Source of the DNA: Pagrus major
Lineage: Eukaryota; Chordata; Actinopteri; Spariformes; Sparidae
DNA: 64,000 bases
Assembly (NCBI RefSeq): GCF_040436345.1
Contig: NC_133232.1
Location: 4,265,001 to 4,329,000, forward strand
Direction of reading: 5' to 3'
The translations under genes and the position numbers were made by a program. This document shows positions 1-11,713 of this stretch, in pieces (the first letter of the stretch is position 1; each line of letters begins with the position of its first letter). The notes beneath the pieces were generated by a model. It saw only the letters and a program-made list of their open reading frames with translations, had not been told where the DNA came from and did no database searches.

Positions 1-1660
1 GCTCTGGTAAAGCACACAAGTAAATGTATGTGTATTTGAGCTTTGGTGGAAGTTAATGTGTATGTGTTGTAGAAAACGTGTGTGCAGGCTCGTTTTTTGA
101 GGGAGGATTCTTTTTGTTGACAACGTGGAGCTGCTTAGTCTTCTGTTCGGATTGTCATTGGGCTTTGAATACCTTCATCTTGTCTGAACACTGACATCTG
201 AATATTTTACTGTTCCATGGGGTAGGAACCAAATCAAAGGAAAGTGAACTAATCAATTTTATTTGCACCTTTCCCTGAGATTACATTTTTGCTGGATCCA
301 AAACTGAGGATAACTGGTATGTTTAAAGAGGACCATGGTTCAATGATAGAAACCCAAGACTTATTTAAAACTGATAACCTTAAAGGAAAGTAAGAATTTC
401 AAAGTGGGAAACCAAAGATAGTTAAGAACTGGCATCGAGTGTTTTCTCTGTTCAGTTTTTATTTCTTATTGATATATGAATTTCTTTGGTTGCATATTGT
501 AATATTATTCCTTTAGATACTAAACCTAGGACCAGCAGCATAGATTCCCTATCTAAGGGAAATGTTAAAGGTTAAAGTGTTACAGTAACATTAACTCTAA
601 AATAGTAAAGTAAGAAGTGTATCAGTGTGTGATTCCTTAACTCTCATACTGACATAGTTTTCAACCAGTCCATAAATTAAATTTATTTACAGCTTTTGGT
701 TTTTCCAGTCCTGCTAACTCTCACACATCAATATTTAGACTCAACTAATTCACACATGCTCTGATGCTACACATCTATTTTTTCACAGCAATTTTTTTTA
801 ATTGCAAATGTATTGCTGATAACTGCACAAAAAGTGCACAGACAGCCAAGCATCAGCGTCTCTCCCTCTTCTCTGCACCACAGTGCACTCAGGCAAGAGG
901 AACATTGGGTTGCTATGGTTACATGGACGTTCCCTGTCGCTCTGAAACTTTTTTATGACTATAATAAGAGAATAAGAGGTTATTAAGATAGCATGCCTAT
1001 GCAGAATCATAAATGTCCACAGATACCCTGGATAGGTTTGAAGCACAATCTGACATTCTTGTCCCTGGAACATTGTAATTAATGTTGCTCCATCATTGAA
1101 ACCGACCAATCACATTTTTGTAATGTCATAGCTTAGCAACTCGGGGAAGAAGACCGGAAAAATTAACATGTGGGAGTAGTAATCCTTTCAAACACATGTT
1201 TAATGCTGTGAAAGGGGCTATTTGAACCCAAACCATGTTTTTCTGAACCTAGCCAAGTATTTTTGTCTCAAGTTTTTCAGTTCCCTAAACCTAACCAAAA
1301 AGCGACAGAAAACTGAAAAGAAAAAAATTAATAATAAGAAATTAATAACTGAAATTAGTGTAAAAACAATAAGTGAACAGTATAAAAATATGTTACGAAT
1401 GTGGTTGTCGTCGTCGTTATGATGTTACAGGAACAACGCCAACATGACTCACAAAGCAACTGTGTGATTGGTCAGTTTTTCATAATCCACTCATGAATCA
1501 TTGGTTGCATGGCCCTTACTTGATTTAAATTCTCTCTCAAGTTACTGAAGTCTTGATATTTTCATTTTTCTTAACATAAAATAATTTGGACACAAGCTGG
1601 CTATGACCAGTTACTTTCCTGATTTACATGGATATAAACAGGGAATGTCAAAAAACTTAC
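1..1660. other. Presumed FGF intron 1, no exon seen
   Basis: AT-rich DNA downstream (minus strand) of the FGF exon. Both strands were read for the FGF second exon and nothing matching was found. No other gene signal. Confidence 0.5.
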
Positions 1661-1952
1661 TGTATCTGTTTTCATTATGCACGCCTGTGATCTTCCCATT
1701 TGGTAAAACCTGAATGTGGAAGCCGATGCCAACATTACAGTAAAGCCTTCTTAGTCTCTTTATCCCCAGCAGGTATTCTCCATCTCTTGCTGTCACCTCC
1801 CTTTTGTCCCAAGAGCTGCTGCTGGCCCAAAGCAATGACCCGGCATTGCGCAGGGTTTGTCTCTTACTGCTGATGACTGGGAGAGGAGCAAAGAAGCTAC
1901 ATAGAAGGATCCCATACAAGAGCAGAGGTAGTTTGGACCTTGATGATGACAT
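1661..1952 (-). CDS. Fibroblast growth factor, FGF4/FGF6 type, first coding exon (partial gene)
   Basis: The exon encodes a secreted FGF precursor start. It opens with a hydrophobic signal peptide ([14 protein letters not shown], about residues 8-21), then a variable linker, then the beta-trefoil start with [20 protein letters not shown], a signature of the FGF4/6 subfamily, and ends in HNENRY. It stops at a strong donor (a|GTAAGT, reading toward lower coordinates), the place where exon 1 of FGF genes of this subfamily ends; the final Ser codon is split. Start choice: the in-frame ATG at 1991 lies only 16 bp from the TATA box, ahead of the expected transcription start, so the ATG at 1952 is preferred. 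FGFs of this family are heparin-binding ligands of FGF receptors. Exons 2 and 3 (GVVS.. and the C-terminal core) were not seen in 1-1660 and are presumed off the left edge. It cannot be assigned to fgf4 or fgf6 from one exon; [10 protein letters not shown] is slightly more FGF4-like. Confidence 0.88.
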
Positions 1953-1999
1953 CCTCTGTGTGCCAGTCGCAGGAATCGTAGAGGCACACAACTAATGTG

Positions 2000-2007
2000 T
2001 ATTTATA
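2000..2007 (-). promoter_or_regulatory. TATA box of the FGF gene
   Basis: TATAAATA on the minus strand, about 48 bp upstream of the chosen FGF start codon. Initiation 25-31 bp downstream would fall near 1976, between the two candidate ATGs, which supports the downstream ATG. Motif seen directly; use as a promoter is inferred. Confidence 0.5.
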
Positions 2008-2009
2008 AT

Positions 2010-2635
2010 CCCAATTAAATGTTGACTTAGTATGTACAGAAAGAGTCATAGAATCTTTACAGCTTCAGTCTCGCAGAGATATACCAGGAAGAAAATGTCT
2101 CAACTTCTGCACTCTTTAAAGCCCAGAGAAAAGTTTCAGTATGCATATTTAGACATCTCTAAGAACTGAACCAAGGGGTCCCATTTGCAAGTTATTTGTC
2201 TCCTGTTCTCCAGTTTTGCTTCCTCCCTAGGTTCAGCAGACAGACAACACACTTATATGTGCCCCATATTACATCACACACCACCTGCTGTCTTGTTTGT
2301 CTGTGAGTCACAGATGCTGTAGAGGCACACAAACTGAGAAACATATAAAACACATAGTGACAGAAAACATAGAGTAACACGCAAGAAGACAGAAACATAA
2401 ACTATCCGATTATTAATTCTCTGTAATTAATAAAGAGATTTGAAGTAGATTTGATTACGTCAGAGCCCAATGGCCAATGTTCACCATGTCACCAATATGT
2501 AGGTGTATACAGTATGTATATGTATATATTACAGAAGCTTGAGAAGACGAGCTTTGTTATCCTGAAATAACAAGATACATTAACCCATTCATGAGAAAAC
2601 AAAAGGTTGTGTGCCAATTAATTGAAGCTAAAAAT
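2010..2635. other. No gene seen
   Basis: Upstream flank of the FGF gene. Only short uncoded AT-rich sequence and a short TATATG-like stretch near 2515-2530 are visible. Confidence 0.4.
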
Positions 2636-3330
2636 GTCTGATCAAGGATCTAAGAGGATTGATCTGAAAGAGAACATTTTGATTTGAACAAGTCAGGAAA
2701 GTCACTTGGAGCCATTTCAAAGAAGTTACAGGTCTCAAGATCAACTGTACAAACAACTGTTTGTAAGTATAAAGTGCATGGCACAGTTGTGTCACTGCCA
2801 CGATCAGGAAGAAAACACAAACTATCACCTGCTGCTGAGAGAAAACTGGTCTGGATGGTCAAGAGTCAACCAAAAACCACCAAAAATGGAGGCTGCCATG
2901 AATTAGAAGCTGCTGGAAGACAGGTGACAGTGTCCACAGTCCAGGGAGAAAGAAAGAAGCCTTAGGTTTTTGAATGGTCTTCCCAAATACTGACTTGAAC
3001 CCCAATGAGAACATCTGGACTGTGTTGACGAAACAAGTCTGTCTAAAAACTGTAGTTGAACTTCACCGAATCTGTCAAGAGGAGTGGCTAAAAATTCAGC
3101 AAGAGGTCAACCAGAAGCTTGTGGATGGCTGTCAGATTTGGTCACATTTTCAGAAGACCTATAATAAATTAATTATTGAACTAAACTTCATGAATGTTTT
3201 TTGTGACAAAGTAGTTTGTGTTCCTCTCATTCCATCACAGAAAAATGAGAGCTGTAGAAATCATTGGAACTCAAGTCTGCCATGATATACATGTTCTTTA
3301 CAAGTGGATGTAAACTTGTGACCATGACTA
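2636..3330 (+). mobile_element. Tc1-like DNA transposon relic, 5' truncated and internally deleted
   Basis: The N-terminal paired-like helix-turn-helix of a Tc1 transposase is readable (MNKSGKSLGAISKKLQVSRS, then STVQTTVCKYKVHGTVVSLP). It is followed after an internal deletion by the C-terminal part (DLNPNENIW, LHRICQEEWLKI). The central catalytic region is missing and the frame is broken. The right end carries the family inverted repeat (acaagt-gatgtaaact-gtgaccatgact) ending just before TA at 3331. The left terminal repeat is absent. Same family as the copies near 25.4, 37.1 and 57.7 kb. Confidence 0.85.
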
Positions 3331-3334
3331 TAGC

Positions 3335-3930
3335 ACACATTTATTCTGGGGATTGGATTGAGAATGACAAAACAGAATGAGATAAATGAACCTTGAGCCT
3401 TGATACAGTTGCTCAATTCTAGAAAAGAATGGTAACAGCATAGATAAGTCACGACAAACACAGATCTTAAAGTATTTGCATCAAACTACAGTATATAACA
3501 ACAATGTACTGCATATATGTGGAAGGGCAGACAACAGGAAGCCTAGCACTAGGAGCCAGGAAAGGGGCAGAGTCTGTAAAAAGGGGTGGAAATCTTACCT
3601 GGGCCTTTCTGCCTGCAGTGAGACACACCTGGGGAGCAGCTGAGGCCAGCCTTTCTTTGCTGTTTGATTTGGTAGGCCACTTTTTTTACTACAAAATGTG
3701 TTTTGAAAGCATGATTTTAGAGAATAGGGAAACTGTGTAATCATGAAATGTTTGATTTTAGCTCATGGTATTAAGGAGTTGTTAAATTATGTATATGTAA
3801 GATTCTCCATGTTTTTTGAGGGACTGTGAATTGGAGTATTCCTTAGGCATTTCAGCCAAGGAGTAAGATTCAAGTCATCTGCATGTCTCTGATTAATGGA
3901 GAAGACTGCTAGTCTTGAAAGGTATATCCT

Positions 3931-3961
<31 letters not shown>

Positions 3962-4924
3962 TTTTGCAAACATACCATACCATATGTTTTGGTTGTTAAG
4001 TTTTCATTTGTATATTAATTTGTGCCTGTTTCTTTTTAGTGGCTAAACAAAGACAACCTTAGCACTAAGAGCTTGTAAGATGAATTATTCAAATAACACA
4101 GAGTAACAAGTAACATAACAAACATGTTCTTATCTGTATTTTAGGATTATGTAACAGTGAAGAACATCTAAAATAATAAATGATAATAGAAGTCAAATCA
4201 TATGTAAATCATACTGGTTAACATAAAATTGTATCATTGTGTTAAAAGGTATAACCAAAACTCATTAGATAGCAGAAGGGAATCCTGTAAATTAGTGGAT
4301 TTTGAAGCAGTTAGAGTTCCAAAAATGACATGCTCTGAAACACAAGCTGTATATATTTACACATTCAAGCAGATCGTTCTGAACATTTCAGGTGAGTAGA
4401 AGGAGAAAAAAGAGAGGAACTAACTTAGTGAGAAATTTGGTATATTTATGACTCTTGATAGGTTTGAAGAAAGGATGAGGATGCGAAGTCTGTGGTTGGT
4501 GGGACAAGGCATGAAAGACAAGTTTCTTTGTGTGTTCTAGTGTTTGGTCTGCTACAGTGCAATGCATTTAACTAGCCATGCTTGTTGGTATAACCTGATG
4601 AAAAAAGACAAAACAGTAGTTGAAAAAAAGACAACCACTTTTTTCATGTGGACATGACTGATATAATGTTTTAACCGCAGTTGGTCTTCTTAAGGTCTAA
4701 GTAAAGAAGTGAACACACCTCTATTTAGTATACCATGATGAAATATCAAGGTACAGCATTATCTCCTAATTCACCTTAAAAAGTAATCTAAGCACCTCTG
4801 TAGTCTTATTGTCTTCATGTGATTGGATGGACCTGGATATGGGGGTTCACACTTGATTGTGATGGAAACCCAGACATCTGTACTGGAATGATTGAACTTT
4901 AAGGTAACTAACACGTGGATATTC

Positions 4925-4930
<6 letters not shown>
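3335..4930. other. No gene seen; contains a short ATTT repeat
   Basis: AT-rich intergenic DNA with an ATTT tetranucleotide tract at about 3931-3964. No exon-like reading frame with homology was recognised on either strand. Confidence 0.4.
3931..3964. repeat. (ATTT)n microsatellite
   Basis: About eight perfect TTTA units seen directly. Confidence 0.95.

Positions 4931-4933
<3 letters not shown>

Positions 4934-4968
<35 letters not shown>
4934..4968. repeat. (TA)n microsatellite
   Basis: Perfect TA dinucleotide run, about 17 units. Confidence 0.95.
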
Positions 4969-4970
<2 letters not shown>

Positions 4971-5309
4971 TCACACAAACACAGTACACATTATACACAA
5001 GATTTGCTGATTTATTTTCCAAATCATAATACAAAATAGGAGACAACAACCAAAGAATGTAACAAGAAACTTTATTTATAAAAGTGTATAATAATGTAAT
5101 CATTTGTGATCATACTTAGAGATACGGACTGGGAAAATTGTCCTGGTGTAAATGTGGCAGATTATCTAATCAGGAGATGAGGATGATTTATTATTGTGTC
5201 ACAATTAAATACAGTTCACTTCTTTACCTGATGAAGACCATCTGCAGTTCAAATAATTCCAGTCAGATCCACAACAAATAAGACTCTGGGAAAAGACAGA
5301 ATTGTGGCA

Positions 5310-5485
5310 TTGTGTTTTGTTTACTCACTACTCAAGTAATTTTTTAGTTAGGACTTTTTCACTCTTACTTAGGAAGTTATTTATCGATGGATGACTACTT
5401 TTACTTCTACTTCAGTAACTATGAAAAGTAACAATACTTTAACTTACACTAGTACAGTTTTTGGCTACTCTATCAACCTCTGCTC
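5310..5485. mobile_element. Short fish MITE rich in acttttactt motifs
   Basis: Runs of ttttactt/cttaggaag-type motifs ending in ggctactctatcaacctctg resemble a widespread teleost non-autonomous element whose end reads CAGAGGTGGGTAGAGTA. The right end is recognisable; the left end is not sharply defined. Family recognition is from memory of the repeat type. Confidence 0.5.
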
Positions 5486-5489
5486 AAAA

Positions 5490-7399
5490 TTGTATTGGAC
5501 CGATTGCATTCAATTCTGAAAGTGAAATGAGTCATTTTGTGGAGGCTGTGACGCTCAAAACTATTTCCCCACCAATTTTACAACCACTTCTTTCACAATG
5601 TAAGCTTATGCTTAACAGTGTTTCTAGGCCACTATGCATCCTGTGACATTGTTACTTAAAGGTGTGGCCACATATTAGCTTGTTTGGGACTCTCTTAATT
5701 GAGCTTAATGCCTACAGTGCGTTTTACACGGCTTGCTTAGATTCAATTTGTCACAATTTTGTAATCCTATAACCTCAATCATTCATACTACTGCCCTCCT
5801 TTCTTTGACACCAACTATTCTCATATTAAGCCGCCAACTTGGTTCAACTTGGCCTTTAGCGACTTGTTAGCCACCTGTAGCTCCCTGCAGGTAGATCAAG
5901 TGAGGTTATCTGACCATCCATTGCTGTGACAGCCTTGTCTAAGCCCTGTATCCATACGTTGCTCTGCTTCACGGTGCTCTTTCTGTAGGGTAGTTAAACA
6001 TGATCCAATGGCAACAAAACTTCCCTCCATAGATCTTTTCATGTCGTCCAGAAGTTTGGAGATTTAGCTCCGCACCTTGAGCGTTAATGTCGTTGCTAGT
6101 TGCAGTCAGGCTAACATCCATCGATGGTTTCTGAGGCTCTTCGTCCTTTCTAGGTTTCATGATCAGATAATAAGATAACCATACACTGATGGCTTTACTC
6201 GAAGTTCAAAGACAAAATAAAAACTGGTGTAGTAGTTTCAATAATGTTTTTGGGAAAAAACAGCAGAGCTCACAAAAAACTGGCCTACTCCATTACAGAG
6301 CCCCTTTGTCCCCCAGTGTAGTATGTTTACTAACTGTTGTACAAGTAATATCAAAAGTCTAGGATGGCCATTGACATCAGGAGAAGGAACTAGCGATGAA
6401 AACTAGCTGTTCAGCTAATACGAAAGAATTATGGAACTAAACTTTAGTCTGGCTAAGAGAAAGAAGCAAAAGTATATGATTTCTAAATCAGTCTAAACTT
6501 TGTTCAACATACATGAAAAAAGGTGTAAATAAATGTTCTTCCTTATCTCTACATGTGGGCTCTTGCTTAAGCAGTGGTGAGCCATAGGATCCCACTTGCC
6601 AAATGTGATTAGGGTTACAGAGTTGCAGCCTTGTTTAGAGATAAAAACACAGGAGGTGAATGAGAAAACCTACTAAGCAATACCAAGAATAAACATCTGT
6701 GACCCAAGATTCTCAGAATTTTCTAGGCAGTGTCACAATTCCTCCCACATGGCTTGGAGGAGATTCTGTTGACAAGGTTTGATGTCAGAGAAAATGTTGA
6801 TAATAGGTTACCTACGTCACAACTTCTATGGGGTTTTCTCCCAGTGATGAGACTAGTCCTTCACATGTGTACACACATGAGCTATCATTGTCTCTGTCTC
6901 TCTTTCTAAGCCCTGCAAAGAGCCCTACATGAGCAGTGCTCTGACGCACCACATGTCACATGATATCAATCCTCCACCGTTGCTGTATTATATGCAGACT
7001 AGATAGGCCAACATTTGTTGGTATGAATCACTATGTTGTTTGCAATGTGTCTTTACGCTTGAGCAATCTGTATGCTTCCGAGCAGAAGCAGAAGTTACAT
7101 ACAGGAGGGAGAGCATCATACTCCATCCTACATCCTTACTTTCCAGTAGACTATAAGAAAAGCTGTTAACATTGATAATTATATGAGCCATGCTGTACTC
7201 CACTGAAATGACACAGTCATTGCCCTATAATTTTAAAAACTTTATAAATTGTTCTGTCTGCAAAAGCAGACCCTAATTTATTTAATATATACTTTAACTC
7301 CCATAAGGGGTGTAACGGTAAACAAAACTCACAGGATCTGCATGTACCTCAGATTAGGACATTTATGTCACTTAATGTCCATAATCTTCGGCTGGGAGT
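5490..7399. other. No gene seen
   Basis: Intergenic sequence of unremarkable composition. Short open frames (for example 6960-7169 and 5969-6160) lack recognisable domains, splice context or homology. Confidence 0.4.
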
Positions 7400-7421
7400 C
7401 CCCCCCCCACCCCCCCACCCC
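7400..7421 (-). repeat. Poly-C / G-quadruplex-prone tract
   Basis: Three C runs of 10, 7 and 4 bases separated by single A residues. The minus strand therefore has G-runs with one-base spacing, which can fold as a G-quadruplex. Confidence 0.8.
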
Positions 7422-7865
7422 ATATACAGAATAGCTACTCTTTAAACCTATACATATATTCTTTTACTCCATTATATCTCAGTGGCATTTATTTCACTAC
7501 ATTTATTTTAAAGCTTTTGTTAGTTTAGTTAGCATTAGCCCTACCGGTTACTTTACTTACTTTATTTATATTTTATATCAATAATCTAAAGTTGTAGCTA
7601 GGTTATATTATCATAGGTTAAGCCACACAGCAGTATATACAGTTATTAAAATTAGTTCATCCTTTACCTGCTGCAGCCCTAAAGTTATGAACACATTAAT
7701 GCATCAATAGTTATAATCTGAGAATATACTATACATATATTATTCTGAAATGGACCATTTGTTTATTCAGTCATGAAAATGAAGAACATGTGTTTATTTA
7801 GTGTGTTTAAGCACATGAAATCAGGCCATGAAGATCCTTATCTTCTGATTAAAATGTTTTTCTCT

Positions 7866-7980
7866 GATGCACCCCAGTAGCTCAGTTGGTAGAGCGTGTG
7901 ACTCATATACCGACAACCTGTAGAGGCCCACGGTTAGAGCCCGACCTGTGGTCTCTTGTTGCGTGTCATCACCCTTCCTC
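7866..7980 (+). mobile_element. tRNA-derived SINE (head region)
   Basis: Contains an RNA polymerase III A box (TAGCTCAGTTGGTAGAGC) and a B-box-like GGTTAGAGCCC (consensus GGTTCGAnTCC), separated as in tRNA heads. It continues into ctgtggtctcttgttgcgtg, which is like the body of common fish SINEs. The B box carries a changed base and the cloverleaf is poor, so a working tRNA is unlikely. Confidence 0.65.
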
Positions 7981-7995
7981 CCGTCACCTCCCAAG

Positions 7996-8251
7996 CTGTT
8001 GCGCCTAGAGCAGTGAAACATGGTTTTTAAACCTCCGATATTATTATACATAAACAAAATGGCGGCTCTCAAGATCTGTCTGTGCTCTTTGTGTCTGTGG
8101 ACGCACGCTGACAAAATACAGGACAAAGTTCTCTAGTTGATTCAACAGCCCTGCAGCCGCCACATGAGTGTGGGGGGCTGGGAGACCTGTTGGGATGTCC
8201 ACTGAATAAGAACAAAGAGATGCACTGTAATGCTCATGATATGTTTGGCCT
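7996..8251. mobile_element. About 256-bp insertion flanked by a 15-bp direct repeat
   Basis: CCGTCACCTCCCAAG occurs at 7981-7995 and again at 8252-8266. A perfect 15-bp direct repeat around a 256-bp segment is what a LINE-machinery retroposition leaves as target-site duplication. The inserted sequence has no family that I recognise and no poly-A tail at either end. Confidence 0.5.
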
Positions 8252-8269
8252 CCGTCACCTCCCAAGATA

Positions 8270-8744
8270 GGCAGAGGATGTTTGTGAACACACTTTTATA
8301 AACTGATTGGAGGATTTTTTGATGAAAATATCAGAAAAATTATACAGCACAATGACAATCATTTCTGCTGTTGTAACCAACCCCCACCCAATGAAATACT
8401 CAAACCAAATACTTCAAAGACAAATACGATCACAGACTGAGCGTATTTAAAGATTATCTACCATATCATGAGGTCATCAATATTATGCCTCAGCTTTTTG
8501 TTTTTTAAACAGTACTGCATGGAAGTTAAAGTAATATGGCTGGGGAATTCATTTATTTCGTGGGTTAGACTTCTGTATTCATCCCCAAAAGCGGTTGTAA
8601 TTACTAAGAAATCATGTTCACAATATATCCCTCTATGCAGGGGAACATGGCAGGGTTGCCCTCTGAGTCCTTTGCTGTTAATTTTAGCCATAGAATCTCT
8701 GTCAGTAAAGTTAAGAACGTCACAGTTCATCAGTAGCCACATTC
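8270..8744 (+). mobile_element. L1-type LINE reverse transcriptase fragment, 5' half
   Basis: Reading frame 8468-8740 gives FISWVRLLYSSPKAVVITK and RGTWQGCPLSPLLLILAIES, the conserved RT block just before the catalytic YADD box in L1-type LINEs. It breaks off at ...SQFIS, where another element begins. The matching continuation is at 9616. Confidence 0.8.
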
Positions 8745-9615
8745 ACACTGCCCTTTGTGTGTGGGGATCCTGCGCCAATTCTCCGCATCATCCTCTGTGT
8801 GAAAGTTTCAGATGCGGCGAGGGGTGAAATTTTGCTGCGCCTCAGAGGAGGTAGTATCAGAGGTAGTATCAGAGATAGTATCAGAGGTGCAGCAGAGGCA
8901 AACCAGCATCTTTGTGAATGGATAAGCTGGCGGGGCGGAGTGGGGGCGTGTCGATCTGATGGAGTTCACAGTCTGATAACTAAACAGATCCTTCACTCAC
9001 GAAATAAAGAGAAATGTCCCACACAGCATTACATGACCAAACAACAGTAACGTAGTAACTGGTAGTGTCTTTGGCAACTTATGTGAAGAAAAAAATACTG
9101 CAGTTATACGTGGAGAAGTGTCTCTCATCCTGTCTGTCCTACCGACTCTTTGTCACATTTCTGCCCGAACAACAGCGTCTGTCCCCGGCAAAAAAATCAC
9201 TGCGACGGTCAGCCCTCCTGACCGAGACTTCAGTGAACTTTCCCCCAGAAAACAGCGTCCCTCCCCGCGACTGGCAGAGTCAGACAGCACCCTGTTTACT
9301 GATGGCGATTATGTAATTATGTAATTAAGAGAAAAGCGTAACTTTGTCACTTTCCAGGATGTATGGTGGGTCAGGATCTCAATCACAACACATTATAACA
9401 GCATCCATATGATAATAAACAGTCAGCAGGTACATGTTTAGGTTGACAGGTAGACAGCGGGGGAAACATGTTGAAAAAAACACACAGACGTCATCATCAT
9501 GATGTGTACCGTCACACCTCTTTTGGATCCGCAGCGCCGGCTTGCTGTATGAATTGACACACTGGTGTGGCTTTACACCGGAGCTACTTGGCTCTGTGTG
9601 AACACACAAAGGTGG
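8745..9615. mobile_element. Non-autonomous element inserted in the L1 reverse transcriptase
   Basis: The segment interrupts the L1 frame between SQFIS (left) and VSVFADDLF (right). Its ends contain short inverted ttcacac/gtgtgaa motifs, suggesting a DNA-transposon MITE, but exact ends were not fixed. It contains three near-tandem GGTAGTATCAGAG units at about 8850-8887. A related fragment lies at 15141-15260. No coding capacity recognised. Confidence 0.5.
8850..8887 (+). repeat. Three tandem 13-bp GGTAGTATCAGAG-like units
   Basis: GGTAGTATCAGAG, GGTAGTATCAGAG and a variant with ATAGTATCAGAG follow one another directly. Part of the enclosing MITE, not a CRISPR array. Confidence 0.8.
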
Positions 9616-10770
9616 AAATGGGAATGGAGTATAAGGTTTCTGTTTTGCGGATGATCTTTTCATATGCTTAATATTAAGATTAAAGACCCACTGTCCTGTG
9701 CACCTGAAGTTTTGAGGATATCGGGTGACTTTGGTATGTTTTAAGGCTATAAACTTAACTTCATGAAAAGCATTTCCTTATTAGTAACAAGGCCGCCCAA
9801 ATGTCAGATTCAGGCTTGCCCTTTTGTATCTCGAATTCAGGATTTCGAGGAAGTACCTAGGAATCAATATCAACCCATCCTATACTGATTTGTTTAAAGC
9901 CAATGTTACACCCATACTTGAAAAAATGTACTACTTACTTGAAATTAGACCTCCAACACTGGGGTGCCCTTTATCTATCCCTTTAGCTGGTAGAATTAAA
10001 TGTAATAAAATGAACGTAATGCCTAGTTTGCTGTATCTTTTTTCCGATGTCTTCCAGTTTCCAAAGTCCTTCTTCCGCTCAGCATATCATCTTATTTCAA
10101 ATTTCATATGGGGAGGTAAAACCCCAAGACTGCGTGTTAAATGATGGGTTCTCATCTTATAGTTTAAGTTGTATTATATCATTTGTGAGAATAATATGCT
10201 CCCATATTATATAATTTACGACCGATTTATTTTATCCACCTATTTTGTAGTCATACGTACGATATTGATTTTCCCGGAGCTGTGAAGAAATGAATAAACA
10301 CATGGAAAGAGATCTATACATTGTATTTCATTAATATGGCAAAAGAAAATGGAAACGCAACACTGCATAAGGAATTCCTTGAGAGGCAAAGGCAAAAGGG
10401 TGGGCTCGCCCTCCCAAATTTGATACATTACAATTGCACAAAATTGTCTTCTGGTTTCAGGCTCCAGAGACAGATCTGTGTGTTGCTGAGGCTAAATTTT
10501 GTATGTCAGTATCAGTTCACTCTCTGCACTGATTACAGCACGGCTTCCTCTCTCCCTGTTGCAGTTCACCTCTAGCCTGGTAGTAAGATCTACTCTTAGG
10601 ATTTGGATACAATTCAGACAGCCATTCCATTTTGAGTTTTCATTGTTAAACCCCATATGTAACAATTACCTATTTCCAGGTGCTGGATCAGATTGCACCT
10701 TTATGTGTACAGGTATTCATTCTTTGATGCTATCTGATGTAATCTTGGATTTCTACAACTGATGACGATC
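9616..10770 (+). mobile_element. L1-type LINE reverse transcriptase fragment, 3' half
   Basis: Resumes the L1 open reading frame with VSVFADDLF, the catalytic YADD-type box. It continues through YLGININPSYTDLFKANVTP, LAGRIKCNKMNVMPSLLYLF and ISNFIWGGKTPRLR, all standard in fish L1 ORF2. Later frames (10321-10762) add RQRQKGGLALPNLIHYN and NPICNNYLF. Several frameshifts and stops make it a dead copy. Confidence 0.85.
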
Positions 10771-11029
10771 ATTTCGTTATCAAACAGTCTGGCCCTCTCC
10801 GCTGTGCTCTGAGGGTGGGAATGAGATGGTAGCGCTTAGGAAATATTGACTTCAGATTTGAGTTAGCTGATATCTTTTACATTTAAAAAGTGTTTATGGA
10901 ATAGTAATACACTAGTAACACTACATACTACATTGATATGAAGTGAAATCAATTGTGAGATATAATATTATGCACAGAATAATGCCTCTCCTGTTAAATA
11001 TCTACAGTCTGCTTCAATTCAGCACCTCA

Positions 11030-11215
11030 CCATTTGTGTCGCCAGTTCCCCTTGCCTCCAAAATGTTGTACGCATGGGTCAGAGTTAGCTTACAGGTGTG
11101 CACATTCTCCTTTCAAGTTTGTTTTTATAGGTCACAACTTTTGCATGGGAAGTGACATATGCTTCTTTCAGGCCACACTTTGTGCGTACGCAATGTTTAT
11201 AAATGAGACCCCAGC
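11030..11215. mobile_element. DNA-transposon-like repeat, possibly PIF/Harbinger
   Basis: The stretch from gtcagagttagcttacaggt to tgcgtacgcaatgtttataa is like a dispersed fish repeat whose end reads TTTATAAATGAGACCCC. Ends and superfamily are not proved by the sequence. Confidence 0.35.
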
Positions 11216-11713
11216 TCTTGCTGGTGCCCAGGGAAGAAAAAGAAGAAGAGAAAAGAAGGAAAAACGGGAAACAAGAAGGTAATGTGATGAACTGCATGTA
11301 GTTTCTATAGGAGCAGTGTGTTACTAGCTTACTTGGAAGATGGTAACGTTCGCTAATTTAATAAGCAGCTGGAGTTATTGTAAGTTACTCCCACTTCATA
11401 TTCATTAGGGCATCTTGGAAAGACTATATAGGTGTTTGGGGAATAACCCACAAAATAATTTGAGGAAATACACTTCAAAGTGTGATGCACGAACCAACCA
11501 CTGTCTGCCTCAAGAACAGTATCAGTCAAGTTAGCCAATGTTAGCCTGCTTGTAATACATTAGTCAATTAAAACACTCTCCATTTTCCATCCCGTTTGTA
11601 ATTAATAGTTTCAAACCCCTGCAATTGTTCACTGAATACATGTTTTGTTCAAGAATGCAGGTGTAATTACTCTTGTAGTTTGTCTTAAGAATGTTTAAAG
11701 TTATAATCAGTGG

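Noticed and set aside
1953-1991. Upstream ATG giving a longer FGF N-terminus
   Set aside because: Too close to the TATA box and ahead of a better signal-peptide start at 1952.
7866-7950. Functional tRNA gene
   Set aside because: Altered B box, poor cloverleaf and a SINE-like body downstream point to a SINE.
8850-8887. CRISPR-like repeat array
   Set aside because: Three directly adjoining 13-bp units without spacers in a eukaryotic MITE.
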